Shown: positions 17,617 to 26,223 of the stretch, one piece after another | Position numbering within the stretch: the stretch's first letter is position 1 | Layout of the letters: each line of letters starts with the position of its first letter | Notes under the pieces: generated by a model | Told to the model about the DNA's origin: nothing | The model's database searches: none | The model's input: only the letters and a program-made list of their open reading frames with translations | Translations under genes and position numbers: made by a program | Assembly: GCA_964351395.1 (NCBI GenBank) | Contig: CAYGOF010000023.1 | Coordinates: 1-64,000, forward strand | Length of the DNA: 64,000 nucleotides | Source of the DNA: Imperialibacter sp964351395 | Lineage (GTDB): Bacteria; Bacteroidota; Bacteroidia; Cytophagales; Cyclobacteriaceae | Direction: 5' to 3'

Positions 17617-18411
17617 CTAAAGTAGTGTAATTACATCGCCGACCTTGACCATGCCTTGTTTTTCGATAACAGCATTCATACCGAAAAGCACCTTGTTTGC
17701 TTCTTTTCGAAACAGAGAGAGTGTTTTTATGGGTTCTTTCCCCATGGTTCCCGTTTCCTGATCGATCGTGGGCACCTGGCACCTGGCGCAAGCCTTGAGA
17801 CAATTAAATATAGCATCGCCCGCGATGAGCTTTCCCCATTTGTCTTCGGCAAACGGGCCCGAACCAGCCACCACTATATTCGGACGAAACCTGTTCATGG
17901 GGACGGGTGATGCTAGTTTGCTATTAAGGTCTTTGAGCGAAGCTTCAGAAATGAATAAGTAAGGATATCCATCCGCAAAGCTCAGCATAGAGTTAGCCCC
18001 GTATTTTTTCTCAACTTCTCTTTTTTTGTTTTCGTGCTGAAAGCAGAACCATACTTTTCTACCTAGTGCGTCCGAAAACCATTCGTTGAAGTTGCTGCCT
18101 ACAACTCGGGCTTCTACCTGATCGTCCCAAACCGTCACCATCTCTTTTGGTCCAGAGTAATGGTCGCTATTGAGCGGCACCATAATTGAACTGTCTTTGT
18201 AGCTGATGGCCAGTGATTCGCCCACAATGGCCGTATGCATGAGTGCCAGCTGAGGCAATTCCCGCTGTGAGATAAATTTCCCAAGGCTGTCAGTTAACAT
18301 CCATCGGCGGTCGTATTTAAAGCCTTTTTCAAGCGCCTCGATTTCTTTTACGCTGATTCCTCGAAGCCCTTTTACGGGATAAATAACTAACTCACTAACT
18401 TGTAACGCCAT
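17617..18411 (-). CDS. MOSC domain-containing protein (YcbX/mARC-like)
   Basis: 264 residues. The N-terminal MOSC_N barrel begins VSELVIYPVKGLRGIS and includes YDRRWMLTD; the MOSC domain follows with a C-terminal Cys region CLKACARCQVPTID that should hold the molybdenum-cofactor ligand. Such proteins reduce N-hydroxylated compounds or handle Moco sulfur. The YcbX ferredoxin domain is absent, so a separate electron donor is needed. Single gene, divergent from the Crp/Fnr regulator. Confidence 0.88.
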   Translation of the reverse strand: MALQVSELVIYPVKGLRGISVKEIEALEKGFKYDRRWMLTDSLGKFISQRELPQLALMHTAIVGESLAISYKDSSIMVPLNSDHYSGPKEMVTVWDDQVEARVVGSNFNEWFSDALGRKVWFCFQHENKKREVEKKYGANSMLSFADGYPYLFISEASLKDLNSKLASPVPMNRFRPNIVVAGSGPFAEDKWGKLIAGDAIFNCLKACARCQVPTIDQETGTMGKEPIKTLSLFRKEANKVLFGMNAVIEKQGMVKVGDVITLL

Positions 18412-18491
18412 GGAAAATGAACTTTTTAGATGGCAAATATGGTTCCTTTTGATGAAATTGCTTTTGTTTCAAACTTGATTTCCTACCAATA

Positions 18492-19172
18492 ATGAGCGAA
18501 CGCACCAGTTTATGGTATTTTGAGGAGGTGGACCTATATAATGTCCTTTGTCCGCACAAGATTCCGGGGATGAAGGAAAAACATACCTTTAACCATTTTC
18601 AGAAAGATCAGTTCATCTATTTTCCTAACGAAGCCTCAAATCATATTTACCTGATAGCAGAAGGAAGGGTAAAAATAGGTTCGTATACCGAGGATGGGAA
18701 AGAGGTGTTAAAAGCAATTCTTGGTCCGGGCGAAATTTTTGGAGAGCTGTCGATTGCAGGAGAGGAACGCAGGTCCGATTTCGCTCAGGCGATTGATGCA
18801 AATACTACTGTGTGTCCAATGACCATTGATGATATGCAGGAGCTTATGAAAGCGAACCAGGCGCTGAGCTTGCGGATATTCAAACTGATGGGCCTCAGGT
18901 TGAAAAGGGTGGAGCGAAAGCTGGAATCACTGGTTTTCAAAGATGCCCGTAGCCGTGTGATTGATTTTATCAGAGAAATGGCGGAAGACAGAGGGCAGAA
19001 AGTGGGTTATGAAATGCTTATTAAAACTAAGTTTACCCATAAGGACATTGCGAGCCTTACCGGCACCAGCCGACAAACGGTCACAACCATTCTCAACGAC
19101 CTTAAGTCTCAGAATGTGATCAATTTTGATCGCAGGAGAATTTTGGTGAGGGATATGGAAAAGCTGAAATAA
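18492..19172 (+). CDS. Crp/Fnr-family transcriptional regulator
   Basis: 226 residues. The cyclic-nucleotide-binding-like beta-roll covers about 30-140 (IYLIAEGRVKIGSYTEDGKE, GEIFGELSI) and the C-terminal winged helix about 165-220 (HKDIASLTGTSRQTVTTILNDL). There is no Fnr-type CxxC cluster, so direct Fe-S sensing is unlikely; the effector is unknown. Downstream targets could carry TGTGA-N6-TCACA-like sites such as the one at 32179-32194, but no link is shown. It is divergent from the MOSC gene. Confidence 0.9.
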   Translation: MSERTSLWYFEEVDLYNVLCPHKIPGMKEKHTFNHFQKDQFIYFPNEASNHIYLIAEGRVKIGSYTEDGKEVLKAILGPGEIFGELSIAGEERRSDFAQAIDANTTVCPMTIDDMQELMKANQALSLRIFKLMGLRLKRVERKLESLVFKDARSRVIDFIREMAEDRGQKVGYEMLIKTKFTHKDIASLTGTSRQTVTTILNDLKSQNVINFDRRRILVRDMEKLK

Positions 19173-19209
19173 AATTTGGGTAGCCAAACCTAATTTCACG
19201 AAATAATAT

Positions 19210-19902
19210 TTATCTGTCTAGTATCAATTTGGCAGTTGAATCATCCACGCCATTTACGACAATTTTACTTCCTTCTCGAGTGGTAATGATGATGAAAGGA
19301 GCACTGCCGGACTCAAGAAAAAGCAAGCAATCGCCAATGTCTTTCACCTTAAAATGGCCTTTGTAGACGTCGCCCAGATGGAAGCCATTCGTCTTTAGGC
19401 CGATAGTACCAATCTCATTCACCAGTTGTGCCTCGACAATCTCAGCTTTTGTGCCAAAAGGACCGGAAATGCTTATGATATTTTTTTCCACGACGATTTC
19501 GGACGATTGGCTGAAATAGTACAAAGATCCCCCTGTTACGACAAAGATGATGACTAAGAGGGTGACGACAAACAGCGTTTTAACAGGTGATTTTTTGTTG
19601 TGGTCATATTTTTGTGCCTGGATGAGCATAAAAGGAAGTGGTACCATGACACTTACAAGAATCAAAACGCCCGACATGCTTTGCCATCCCATCCAGTCAA
19701 GTAACAAGCCCCCAATGATGACAAGCAAGCCCATCCCTATCATGTAGTTTCTCATCATGGAAGATAGGCCATCGATGTCCACGTTTTGTCGTTTCTCCTC
19801 CGACATGGTGTTGTAACCAGCAATAGCCATTGGGTTGGCTTTTACGAGAAAACCGATCCCAATCAGAAAGCCACCGATAGCAAGGTTCAGAAGATGTTCC
19901 AT
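19210..19902 (-). CDS. DUF3784-like membrane protein with C-terminal PH-like domain
   Basis: 230 residues. The N-terminus (GIGFLVKANPMAIAGYNTMSEEKRQNVDI) followed by two membrane helices matches DUF3784. Another helix (about 108-130) leads to a beta-rich C-terminal part (about 140-230) resembling a bacterial PH-like domain. Function is unknown. It is convergent with the Crp/Fnr gene. Confidence 0.75.
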   Translation of the reverse strand: MEHLLNLAIGGFLIGIGFLVKANPMAIAGYNTMSEEKRQNVDIDGLSSMMRNYMIGMGLLVIIGGLLLDWMGWQSMSGVLILVSVMVPLPFMLIQAQKYDHNKKSPVKTLFVVTLLVIIFVVTGGSLYYFSQSSEIVVEKNIISISGPFGTKAEIVEAQLVNEIGTIGLKTNGFHLGDVYKGHFKVKDIGDCLLFLESGSAPFIIITTREGSKIVVNGVDDSTAKLILDR

Positions 19903-20002
19903 ATATTGAAGATAGAGAACCCTATAGATATTTGCCAGTTTCCAATTTGGAAGATAAAAGGCCGATCAGGCAGTGCATCTGCTTTATGCAGAAGTAAGCG
20001 GT

Positions 20003-20878
20003 TTACCTTTCCCAGTATTTACTCCTTTTATATTCTTTTAGTCTGAGCTTGCGCCCGTCCCATGCGGTCATTTCAACAAGAATGTTGGGATAGGCCTGGG
20101 TAAAGATGTACTGGTTACTTTTTTCTCCATCGAGCTTTACCGTTACCCGCCAAGTGTCCTGTTGAGGAAGTCCTCCTGGTAATGAGTCGATTGCCTCAAG
20201 GGGAGCCACGCTGATTTCGGCATCATAAATTGCAGGTAGGTCGGATCGGCTATTTATTTGGGTGCCGTAAACGGGTAAGCGAAACCACAATTTGTCTTTG
20301 AAAGCGAGTGTGCGAAGTGTATAGGGTAGCTGATCTTCCCAAAGTGGGGTGGCATCCAGCATTTTGGTATCGTCGCCCTGGCCATCCCAATAGCTATGGT
20401 AGGTGTATTCCAGCTCATTGCCCCTTTCTTTTAGCAGCTTAAATGTATTTCCGCACCACTCCTGACTGGAGTTACTTAGCTTGTGGATCTGTATGGGGTT
20501 GTTTCTATGGAAAAAAATGCTGGTAAGGAAGTGATAGGGGTAGTTGTCGGTAGGGATATCGGCAAATTGGTTCACTTTCATTACCTGATAAAGATCGTCT
20601 CGCTGGTAGTCGTCCGTTTTTACTCCAAACTCTTTATTGAAATCCTCTTTGACAAGGATATAGGTGTAGTCGAAATACCTGGGTTTATTGTATATCACCC
20701 TGGCTGCGTCATAAATGGCCACCTCAGCTTGCCCATCCTCCCAGAGCTTGTTTTCTGCCCAGTCCAGTTGAAAATAGGGAGTGAGGCCTTCTTCCGAACC
20801 CCCATTAAATACTTGATCACATGACGCAATGGCGATGAAAGAGAGTAATGAAAAAACGATAGTTGGGTTTGATCTCAT
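20003..20878 (-). CDS. hypothetical lipoprotein
   Basis: 291 residues with a lipobox IAIASC at about 15-20. The mature protein includes an IYDAARVIYNKPRYFDYTYI segment recognised from a Bacteroidota lipoprotein family sometimes mislabelled septum formation inhibitor Maf; it has no Maf motifs. It is the last gene of the glycosyltransferase operon, overlapping the TIGR04282 gene by 4 bp (ATGA), so it may act on the same envelope product. No enzyme motif seen. Confidence 0.75.
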   Translation of the reverse strand: MRSNPTIVFSLLSFIAIASCDQVFNGGSEEGLTPYFQLDWAENKLWEDGQAEVAIYDAARVIYNKPRYFDYTYILVKEDFNKEFGVKTDDYQRDDLYQVMKVNQFADIPTDNYPYHFLTSIFFHRNNPIQIHKLSNSSQEWCGNTFKLLKERGNELEYTYHSYWDGQGDDTKMLDATPLWEDQLPYTLRTLAFKDKLWFRLPVYGTQINSRSDLPAIYDAEISVAPLEAIDSLPGGLPQQDTWRVTVKLDGEKSNQYIFTQAYPNILVEMTAWDGRKLRLKEYKRSKYWER

Positions 20879-21477
20879 TGGTTTACAAGTTTTATAAGTG
20901 GGCCAAGGTCATCGATGGTGTCAACGTCGGAGAGTGGCGGTAGCACATGGAAATCATTCCCAACAGACCTGATATATTCAGCCGTTTTTTGGAAGACGGT
21001 ACTGGTGCTCCAGGCTATGTCCCGAAAAATACCTGGGTCAAAGGACTTCATTCCCAACAGGTAGTATCCGCCGTCCCGGGCTGGGCCAATAATGTATTCT
21101 CGAAACTCGAGGCATTCGAATGCTTTTTCTAAAAAAAGTGGTTCAAGTTCCAGGCAATCGCTTCCTATGATGGCCACTTTTTTGTAGCCTAAAGCAAAAA
21201 CCTGACTAAATGCGTGACTCATTCGCTGACCCAGGTCGTCTCCCTGTTGCACAAAGAGTTTGTAGCCAGATCGAATAAATTGGTCGGTGTTCGGAATAAA
21301 GCTACCGTAGAAGACAAATATATCCTGTGGCAAAGTGGAGGTGATCTTGTGCGTATGATTTAGCAGCTCCTGATAAATTTCCAGGGCCTTTTCATCTCCA
21401 ATATCTTTGGCCAGCCTGGTTTTCACTTTTCCCACCTCGGCGTTCTTCACAAAAATGATAAGTGCTTCCTCATTCAT
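20875..21477 (-). CDS. TIGR04282-family glycosyltransferase-like protein
   Basis: 200 residues. LIIFVKNAEVGKVKTRLAKDIG is the nucleotide-binding start, GSDCLELEP holds the metal-binding Asp, and GPARDGGYYLLGMK follows. The family was named for arsenosugar biosynthesis neighbourhoods, but no arsenic genes (arsM, arsS) are present here, so that pathway is not supported. It resembles small nucleotidyl- or glycosyltransferases. It overlaps the rhodanese gene by 8 bp and the lipoprotein gene by 4 bp. Confidence 0.85.
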   Translation of the reverse strand: MNEEALIIFVKNAEVGKVKTRLAKDIGDEKALEIYQELLNHTHKITSTLPQDIFVFYGSFIPNTDQFIRSGYKLFVQQGDDLGQRMSHAFSQVFALGYKKVAIIGSDCLELEPLFLEKAFECLEFREYIIGPARDGGYYLLGMKSFDPGIFRDIAWSTSTVFQKTAEYIRSVGNDFHVLPPLSDVDTIDDLGPLIKLVNQ

Positions 21478-21976
21478 ACACTTTAATTCCTTTTTTTAGC
21501 CAGACGGACCATAATTTGTTGTAACAATGCACGCTATCGGTCGGCTGGTTTTTTGAGTTCACGACTGTATGGCCTTCATTTTTCCATTCAAAAATACCCC
21601 CGTAAAGGTTTTGAACATTTGAATAACCTAGGCTTTTTAATTTTTCGCCAATTTTTTCGCTTCTGTAGCCAACAGAGCAGTAAACAATGATAGGGCGATC
21701 TTTGGCTACATCTTTTACCATCTCTGGGGCAAAGGTTTCGTAGTCGATCCATCGGGCTTCGGGTAAATGACTGACCTGAAACTCTGATTCCGCCCGGGTA
21801 TCGAGGAGAAGGGGAGCTTGTCTTTTTTTGACTGCCTCCAGTGAATCGGAAGAGATAGTGGGCACCGTGTTGCTATAGAGCGTAGAAAGCAATACATCAT
21901 AAGCACCTTGGGCAGCGGAATGCCCCGGCAGAAAGGCTATGATCGTCACAATGAGTACCGCAATTAATTTTTTCAT
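21470..21976 (-). CDS. exported rhodanese-like domain protein
   Basis: 168 residues with a signal peptide (to about GHSAAQG) and one rhodanese domain: LLLDTRAESEFQVSHLPEAR and the active-site Cys in IIVYCSVGYRSEKIG (around residue 100). Rhodaneses transfer sulfur from sulfane donors. Its location in the periplasm and in the middle of a glycosyltransferase operon is unusual; its partner is unknown. It overlaps both neighbours (4 and 8 bp). Confidence 0.87.
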   Translation of the reverse strand: MKKLIAVLIVTIIAFLPGHSAAQGAYDVLLSTLYSNTVPTISSDSLEAVKKRQAPLLLDTRAESEFQVSHLPEARWIDYETFAPEMVKDVAKDRPIIVYCSVGYRSEKIGEKLKSLGYSNVQNLYGGIFEWKNEGHTVVNSKNQPTDSVHCYNKLWSVWLKKGIKVYE

Positions 21977-23304
21977 CTCTTAAGTAGCCTTACAAGGCCT
22001 TTCTTTGTTTGATCTGATAACACCACTTCCCAAAAAAAGACTCCCATGACGATGAGGTATTCGAAAATTATCCCCCACCATGCAGTTTCGTATCCGGTGA
22101 TTGTGTAGCCTAAATAAGTCCATAGAATGGTATAAGACCAAACAATGGGGAATTTATACCCTGAAAACACCGATAAGGCTACAAGTGGCACCACATACCA
22201 GGGGTGTACGGTGGTAGCACACAGGTAATAAACGAAAAAGGCAAGGGTCAATGTCTGAAATGTATTCCTGTTTTTCGGCCATTTCCCCCAACTCACTGCA
22301 ATAATCAAAACGCCCCCGAATACGGCTAGTTGTGGTCCAAGTGTGGCTATGATATTGTATCCTTTCCACCAAAATCCAAATTCCCGGAACAGGAAATAGA
22401 AGGAAGCGTTGAATTCAAATTTTCGGAAGTATAAATCAAGACTCTCTCCTTGCCCCATGAGCCAGGTTGTGTCAACCAGAGGTAGAAAGAAAATAACAAG
22501 CCCTAGGCCGGTGAACAGGATCACTTTCCACCAATTTTCCCGGCCGCCGGCAAACATCAAAACCGGTCCTGCAATTACCGGAGTCAGCTTGGTGGCGATG
22601 GCTGCTGCCAATGATAATGGCCCGGTAATGGTTTTTTTGTTGATGATTAAAAACGCCGAAAGTAAAAGGAAAAAGGCCATGAGTCCCTCAAAATGCAGGT
22701 TACCTGACACTTCAATGATTACTAGTGGGTTCAGCGCATACAGCGCTAGCAGTGATGGTGGTTTTTCTTCCTTCTTCAACCAATGGCTGAGCGTAAAAAG
22801 GAAAATGACCTCTGCAGCGATCAGCATTAGCCGCATAGGAAGAATAGCGCTGATCAGTGTGCCGTCGTGGGGCACAGTGCTTATCCAGAAAACAAGTTGA
22901 TGAAGCGGAGGGTAGACGGTGAAGTATTCTTTTGAGTTGAGGCCGTCATAGAGCTCCTGACTAAGTATGGCTACCTGCTGCCCACTTTCCATGTAAAATG
23001 AAGGAGGGTGGCTAAATGGGTGAATACCCTGGTGCCAGAGCAACCCGTCCCAGATGAACCTGTAGAAGTCGTCGGATAGTGCTGGGATAGAAAAAAGAAA
23101 GACCAGGCGAAAGAGAACTCCCAGGCCGAGCATCCAATTAGTCTCTGCATGCCGAAGTGCCAGGAAAGCCAGGAAGAGTGTAGCGAATGATAGCTGTAGC
23201 CACCAGGTATCTGTTCGCTGGAACTGATACGCTAGCAAGCAATAGGTCAGGCAGGAAAGGGCTCCTGCGATGATCCACCTAAGCTTTGGAGGCAGAAAAG
23301 CCAT
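21973..23304 (-). CDS. polytopic GT-C-type glycosyltransferase (GT87/DUF2029-like)
   Basis: 443 residues with 10-12 membrane helices. The first periplasmic loop has SDDFYRFIWDGLLWHQGIHP, the acidic catalytic-loop pattern of polyprenyl-phosphate-dependent mannosyltransferases. It probably adds a sugar from a lipid-phosphate donor at the outer face of the inner membrane. The DPM1-like gene in the same operon could make that donor. It overlaps the upstream GT2 gene by 26 bp. Confidence 0.82.
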   Translation of the reverse strand: MAFLPPKLRWIIAGALSCLTYCLLAYQFQRTDTWWLQLSFATLFLAFLALRHAETNWMLGLGVLFRLVFLFSIPALSDDFYRFIWDGLLWHQGIHPFSHPPSFYMESGQQVAILSQELYDGLNSKEYFTVYPPLHQLVFWISTVPHDGTLISAILPMRLMLIAAEVIFLFTLSHWLKKEEKPPSLLALYALNPLVIIEVSGNLHFEGLMAFFLLLSAFLIINKKTITGPLSLAAAIATKLTPVIAGPVLMFAGGRENWWKVILFTGLGLVIFFLPLVDTTWLMGQGESLDLYFRKFEFNASFYFLFREFGFWWKGYNIIATLGPQLAVFGGVLIIAVSWGKWPKNRNTFQTLTLAFFVYYLCATTVHPWYVVPLVALSVFSGYKFPIVWSYTILWTYLGYTITGYETAWWGIIFEYLIVMGVFFWEVVLSDQTKKGLVRLLKR

Positions 23305-24772
23305 AAGGTCTTAGCGATAAAAGGAAAATGCCTCCGAATCCGATTGTTAGCATCAGGTGGAAAAAGACCAGGCCGAAGTCATGTAGATGGAAGGCTGACC
23401 ATAACCCAAAAGCGAAGTACAAGGATAGTAGTCCCTCCGCAATGATGGCTGGCGTCAATTTCCATTTCACATACTTGTTCGATCTCCAGGAGATGCGGTC
23501 TTTTAGAACATTGAATTTAGGAGTGCGTAAAAAGGGCGTTTTAATGCCAAACCAGCCTTCTGTCACAGCGATAGCATTGTGCAACGACATACCCATTGAG
23601 AAAGTAATGAACATGGGGAAATGAACCAGAAAATACCGCAATGGATGGAGGGGCGTAGAACGCTGACTGGACACCCAGTAGAAGTAGCTAACAAACAGGA
23701 ACCCAAGGACAAAAACGCTGGCAGCATTGAAAAGTGTACTATACTGCTTCAAATGACTCATTGCATAAAGAAGCGGTAAGCTCAATACCGAAGCGGTTAA
23801 AAGGAAAAAGAAAAGTGAGCTATTGAGCAAATGCTGAATGGCATGAAGCTTGTTTTTCAATGGCAATGGGGAAGCCAATACGGCGCCCAGGTTTTTTTTG
23901 GCTGTTTCAGCTGCTCCTTTGTTCCACCTATATTGCTGGGACTTTACAGCAGGCATTAAAATGGGTAGTTCCGCTGGCGATTCTATATTTTCCAGGAAAG
24001 TGAACTTCCAGCCTTTTAGCTGGGCTCGATAGCTGAGGTCGAGATCTTCGGTAAGTGTATCTGCCGTCCATCCTCCGCTTTCCGCAATACATTCCTTGCG
24101 CCAGATGCCGCCGGTGCCATTAAAGTTGATGAAGCTACCTGCCGCACTGCGCCCCGATTGCTCTACTGAGAAATGGGCATCCAGCCCGAAAGCTTGCAGT
24201 TTGGTGAGCCAGGAATAGTTCCGGTTGAGGTGGCCCCAGCGGGTTTGCACCATTCCAATACCGGGCGTGGTAAAGTGTGGCAACGTATTTTTCAGGAAGG
24301 CAGGGTCAGGTAGAAAATCAGCGTCGAATATGGCAATGAAATCGCCAGACGCTTGCTCAAGCCCGTTTTGCAAGGCACCGGCTTTGTACCCGGTTCTTAT
24401 ATTGCGGCGGAGCACTTTTATATCTATCCCCAACTTTTGCCTGGCTGCTACGGTTTTGTCGATCACATCTCTAGTCTCATCGTCACTGTCGTCGAGCACC
24501 TGAATTTCCAGCTTGTCTTTTGGATAATCGAGAAGGCACACCTGATTGATCAGGCGCTCTGCCACGTACACTTCGTTATAGATGGGTAGCTGGACAGTGA
24601 CAGAAGGGTAGTGTGATAGGTCAGCGGGCGGGGCTTTGGTGATCTTTCTGGCCTTTTTATAACTGAGAGCCAGATGAAGCTGTCCCAGGCTGAATAAAAA
24701 AATCAGCAACAAAGAAAGCCCGTATCCGACAATTACCAACCAATCGATCATAGGTACCTGAAGATGGTCCAA
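23279..24772 (-). CDS. cellulose-synthase-like family 2 glycosyltransferase
   Basis: 497 residues: an N-terminal membrane helix, a cytoplasmic GT-A domain, then four helices at the C-terminus. Catalytic motifs are DDSDD (about 93-97), DADFLPD, TEDLDLSYRAQ and QQYRW, the D,D,D,QxxRW set of processive synthases. It resembles CslA/glucomannan-type or bacterial beta-glycan synthases. The product is unknown. No PilZ or BcsB-type partner is adjacent. It overlaps both neighbours by about 25 bp. Confidence 0.88.
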   Translation of the reverse strand: MDHLQVPMIDWLVIVGYGLSLLLIFLFSLGQLHLALSYKKARKITKAPPADLSHYPSVTVQLPIYNEVYVAERLINQVCLLDYPKDKLEIQVLDDSDDETRDVIDKTVAARQKLGIDIKVLRRNIRTGYKAGALQNGLEQASGDFIAIFDADFLPDPAFLKNTLPHFTTPGIGMVQTRWGHLNRNYSWLTKLQAFGLDAHFSVEQSGRSAAGSFINFNGTGGIWRKECIAESGGWTADTLTEDLDLSYRAQLKGWKFTFLENIESPAELPILMPAVKSQQYRWNKGAAETAKKNLGAVLASPLPLKNKLHAIQHLLNSSLFFFLLTASVLSLPLLYAMSHLKQYSTLFNAASVFVLGFLFVSYFYWVSSQRSTPLHPLRYFLVHFPMFITFSMGMSLHNAIAVTEGWFGIKTPFLRTPKFNVLKDRISWRSNKYVKWKLTPAIIAEGLLSLYFAFGLWSAFHLHDFGLVFFHLMLTIGFGGIFLLSLRPYGFSASKA

Positions 24773-25443
24773 AGTATTTTATAACCTGCGCCAAACGTTC
24801 CTTTCACCGTGCCCGACACCTTAGAAACACCAATGCGCTGGCGATAGTTTACTGGCACTTCGGTAGTTTTCATGCCCAATTTAGCCGCTTTCAGCTGCAT
24901 TTCTACTGTCCATCCGTAGGTTTTATCCTGCATGTCGATCTTAAGCAGGCTTTCATACCTAATGGCTCTAAATGGTCCGAGGTCTGTAAATTGAACGCCA
25001 TAAAACCATCGTAGAAGTGTAGTGGCTAGCCAATTCCCAAACACCTGTTGTGGCGTCATGGAGCCTTGCTCTTTGTTGCCAAGCGCCCTGGAGCCAATCA
25101 CCAAATCAGCACTCCCGTCAATGATTGGCTGCACAATGTCTTTCATTTCGTCAGGATAGTCGGAGTGGTCGCCATCAAGAAAAACAATAATATCAGGCAA
25201 GTTGTCCTTTTGATTGGCGACGTATTGCATCCCACATAAACAAGCGTTACCATAACCTCGCTTTTCTTCTCGCAATGCCGTAGCTCCCCGTGATTCCGCC
25301 TGGCGAAAAGTGTCGTCTGTAGAGCCATTGTCGACCACGATCATTTCGGCTACCAGGTCTTTGGGGATTTCGTCGATCACCATGCCCACAGCGTTCTGCT
25401 CATTGAAGGCAGGAATGATGACTTTGATTATTGGTTTTGGCAC
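24748..25443 (-). CDS. DPM1/undecaprenyl-phosphate glycosyltransferase-like GT2
   Basis: 231 residues. GT-A fold with VIIPAFNEQNAVG, NGSTDDT, and FLDGDHSDYP as the metal-binding Asp motif. It lacks C-terminal helices, as in dolichol- or undecaprenyl-phosphate sugar synthases. First gene of the operon; its likely lipid-linked product could serve the GT-C enzyme two genes down. Confidence 0.88.
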   Translation of the reverse strand: MPKPIIKVIIPAFNEQNAVGMVIDEIPKDLVAEMIVVDNGSTDDTFRQAESRGATALREEKRGYGNACLCGMQYVANQKDNLPDIIVFLDGDHSDYPDEMKDIVQPIIDGSADLVIGSRALGNKEQGSMTPQQVFGNWLATTLLRWFYGVQFTDLGPFRAIRYESLLKIDMQDKTYGWTVEMQLKAAKLGMKTTEVPVNYRQRIGVSKVSGTVKGTFGAGYKILWTIFRYL

Positions 25444-25461
25444 TTACGGTTGATTTGTCCG

Positions 25462-25469
25462 CAAAAATA
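25462..25469 (-). promoter_or_regulatory. candidate -7 box for the glycosyltransferase operon
   Basis: The minus strand reads TATTTTTG, matching TAnnTTTG, 18 bp before the first start codon. The -33 element is not evident. Confidence 0.35.
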
Positions 25470-25516
25470 GGGAATGCATTGGAATTGGACGTCGGGGGTA
25501 GGACAAAAGACAAGCA

Positions 25517-25867
25517 TTAGTCAACGCCGCCTTCTTTCATTAGGTTTTTGACTTCTGTCTTAAGCAAAGGAATGTGTTTAGTAAGAATTGCCCAGATGTT
25601 TTCATCAGAAATATTATCATACGAGTGAATGATTTGATTTCTCAATCCGACGATTCTAATAGCATTTGTAATGGGAAAGTCTGGGTTTTTGTCAAGAATT
25701 CTTCGTACAGCTTCTCCAATAATCTCTAAATTTCTTTCAACGCCTCTTTTCAAAAGTACGTTTTTTTGGTAACTGCTAAAGTCATAAGATTGCCCGTAAA
25801 AATAGCTCTCGATCTCTGTTATAGAGCTATGGATATCATACAGCCATTTCAGTACCTTTTCGTCCAT
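25517..25867 (-). CDS. hepT: HepT-like HEPN ribonuclease toxin (DUF86)
   Basis: 116 residues, all helical. The catalytic RX4HXY motif is intact: R76, H81 and Y83 in LRNQIIHSYD. HepT toxins cleave RNA and are neutralised by the partner MntA, which AMPylates the motif Tyr. The gene overlaps the mntA-like gene by 32 bp and is translated after it, the common order. An active toxin-antitoxin pair is likely. Confidence 0.9.
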   Translation of the reverse strand: MDEKVLKWLYDIHSSITEIESYFYGQSYDFSSYQKNVLLKRGVERNLEIIGEAVRRILDKNPDFPITNAIRIVGLRNQIIHSYDNISDENIWAILTKHIPLLKTEVKNLMKEGGVD

Positions 25868-26159
25868 ATACGAGCGTCTTGGTTCTGTTAATAGATTTAA
25901 TAAGAATCGGATTCCGAAGAGTCTGAACTTCTACCAGGTCTACTTTTCTATGGAGTATTGATTCTAAAGATTCCTTCAAATCCATATAATTATCGAAGTA
26001 TTCCAATCTATCCACCTCTCCAAATTTAACAAGGAAATCCACGTCACTTTCAGCATCAAAAGAGTCTGACAATATTGACCCAAAAGCAAACAGCTCATCG
26101 ACTTTATGTTTTTTGCAGAGGGCGGATAATTCGCTAATATGGTCCTTGAGAATTTTCAT
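25836..26159 (-). CDS. mntA: MntA-like minimal nucleotidyltransferase antitoxin
   Basis: 107 residues. The nucleotidyltransferase motif GSX10DXD is complete (G27, S28, D39, D41 in AFGSILSDSFDAESDVDFL). MntA proteins transfer AMP to a Tyr of the HEPN toxin. It lies upstream of and overlaps hepT by 32 bp. Start at ATG 26159, which keeps the N-terminal helix. Confidence 0.9.
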   Translation of the reverse strand: MKILKDHISELSALCKKHKVDELFAFGSILSDSFDAESDVDFLVKFGEVDRLEYFDNYMDLKESLESILHRKVDLVEVQTLRNPILIKSINRTKTLVYGRKGTEMAV

Positions 26160-26179
26160 CTGTCTTTAGGTAAATATAG

Positions 26180-26187
26180 CAAATATA
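26180..26187 (-). promoter_or_regulatory. candidate -7 box for mntA-hepT
   Basis: The minus strand reads TATATTTG, a perfect TAnnTTTG, 20 bp upstream of the mntA start. The -33 element was not found. Confidence 0.4.
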
Positions 26188-26223
26188 TTCCTCAGTTGAT
26201 TTATTTCAGCCACAACCTAGAAT

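Noticed and set aside
20875..21477. Arsenosugar biosynthesis
   Set aside because: Only the TIGR04282 family name suggests it; no arsM, arsS or arsenic genes are present.
22409..22900. 163-residue frame opposite the GT-C gene
   Set aside because: Lies fully inside a real membrane-protein gene; Ser/Pro/Arg-rich composition typical of an antisense shadow.
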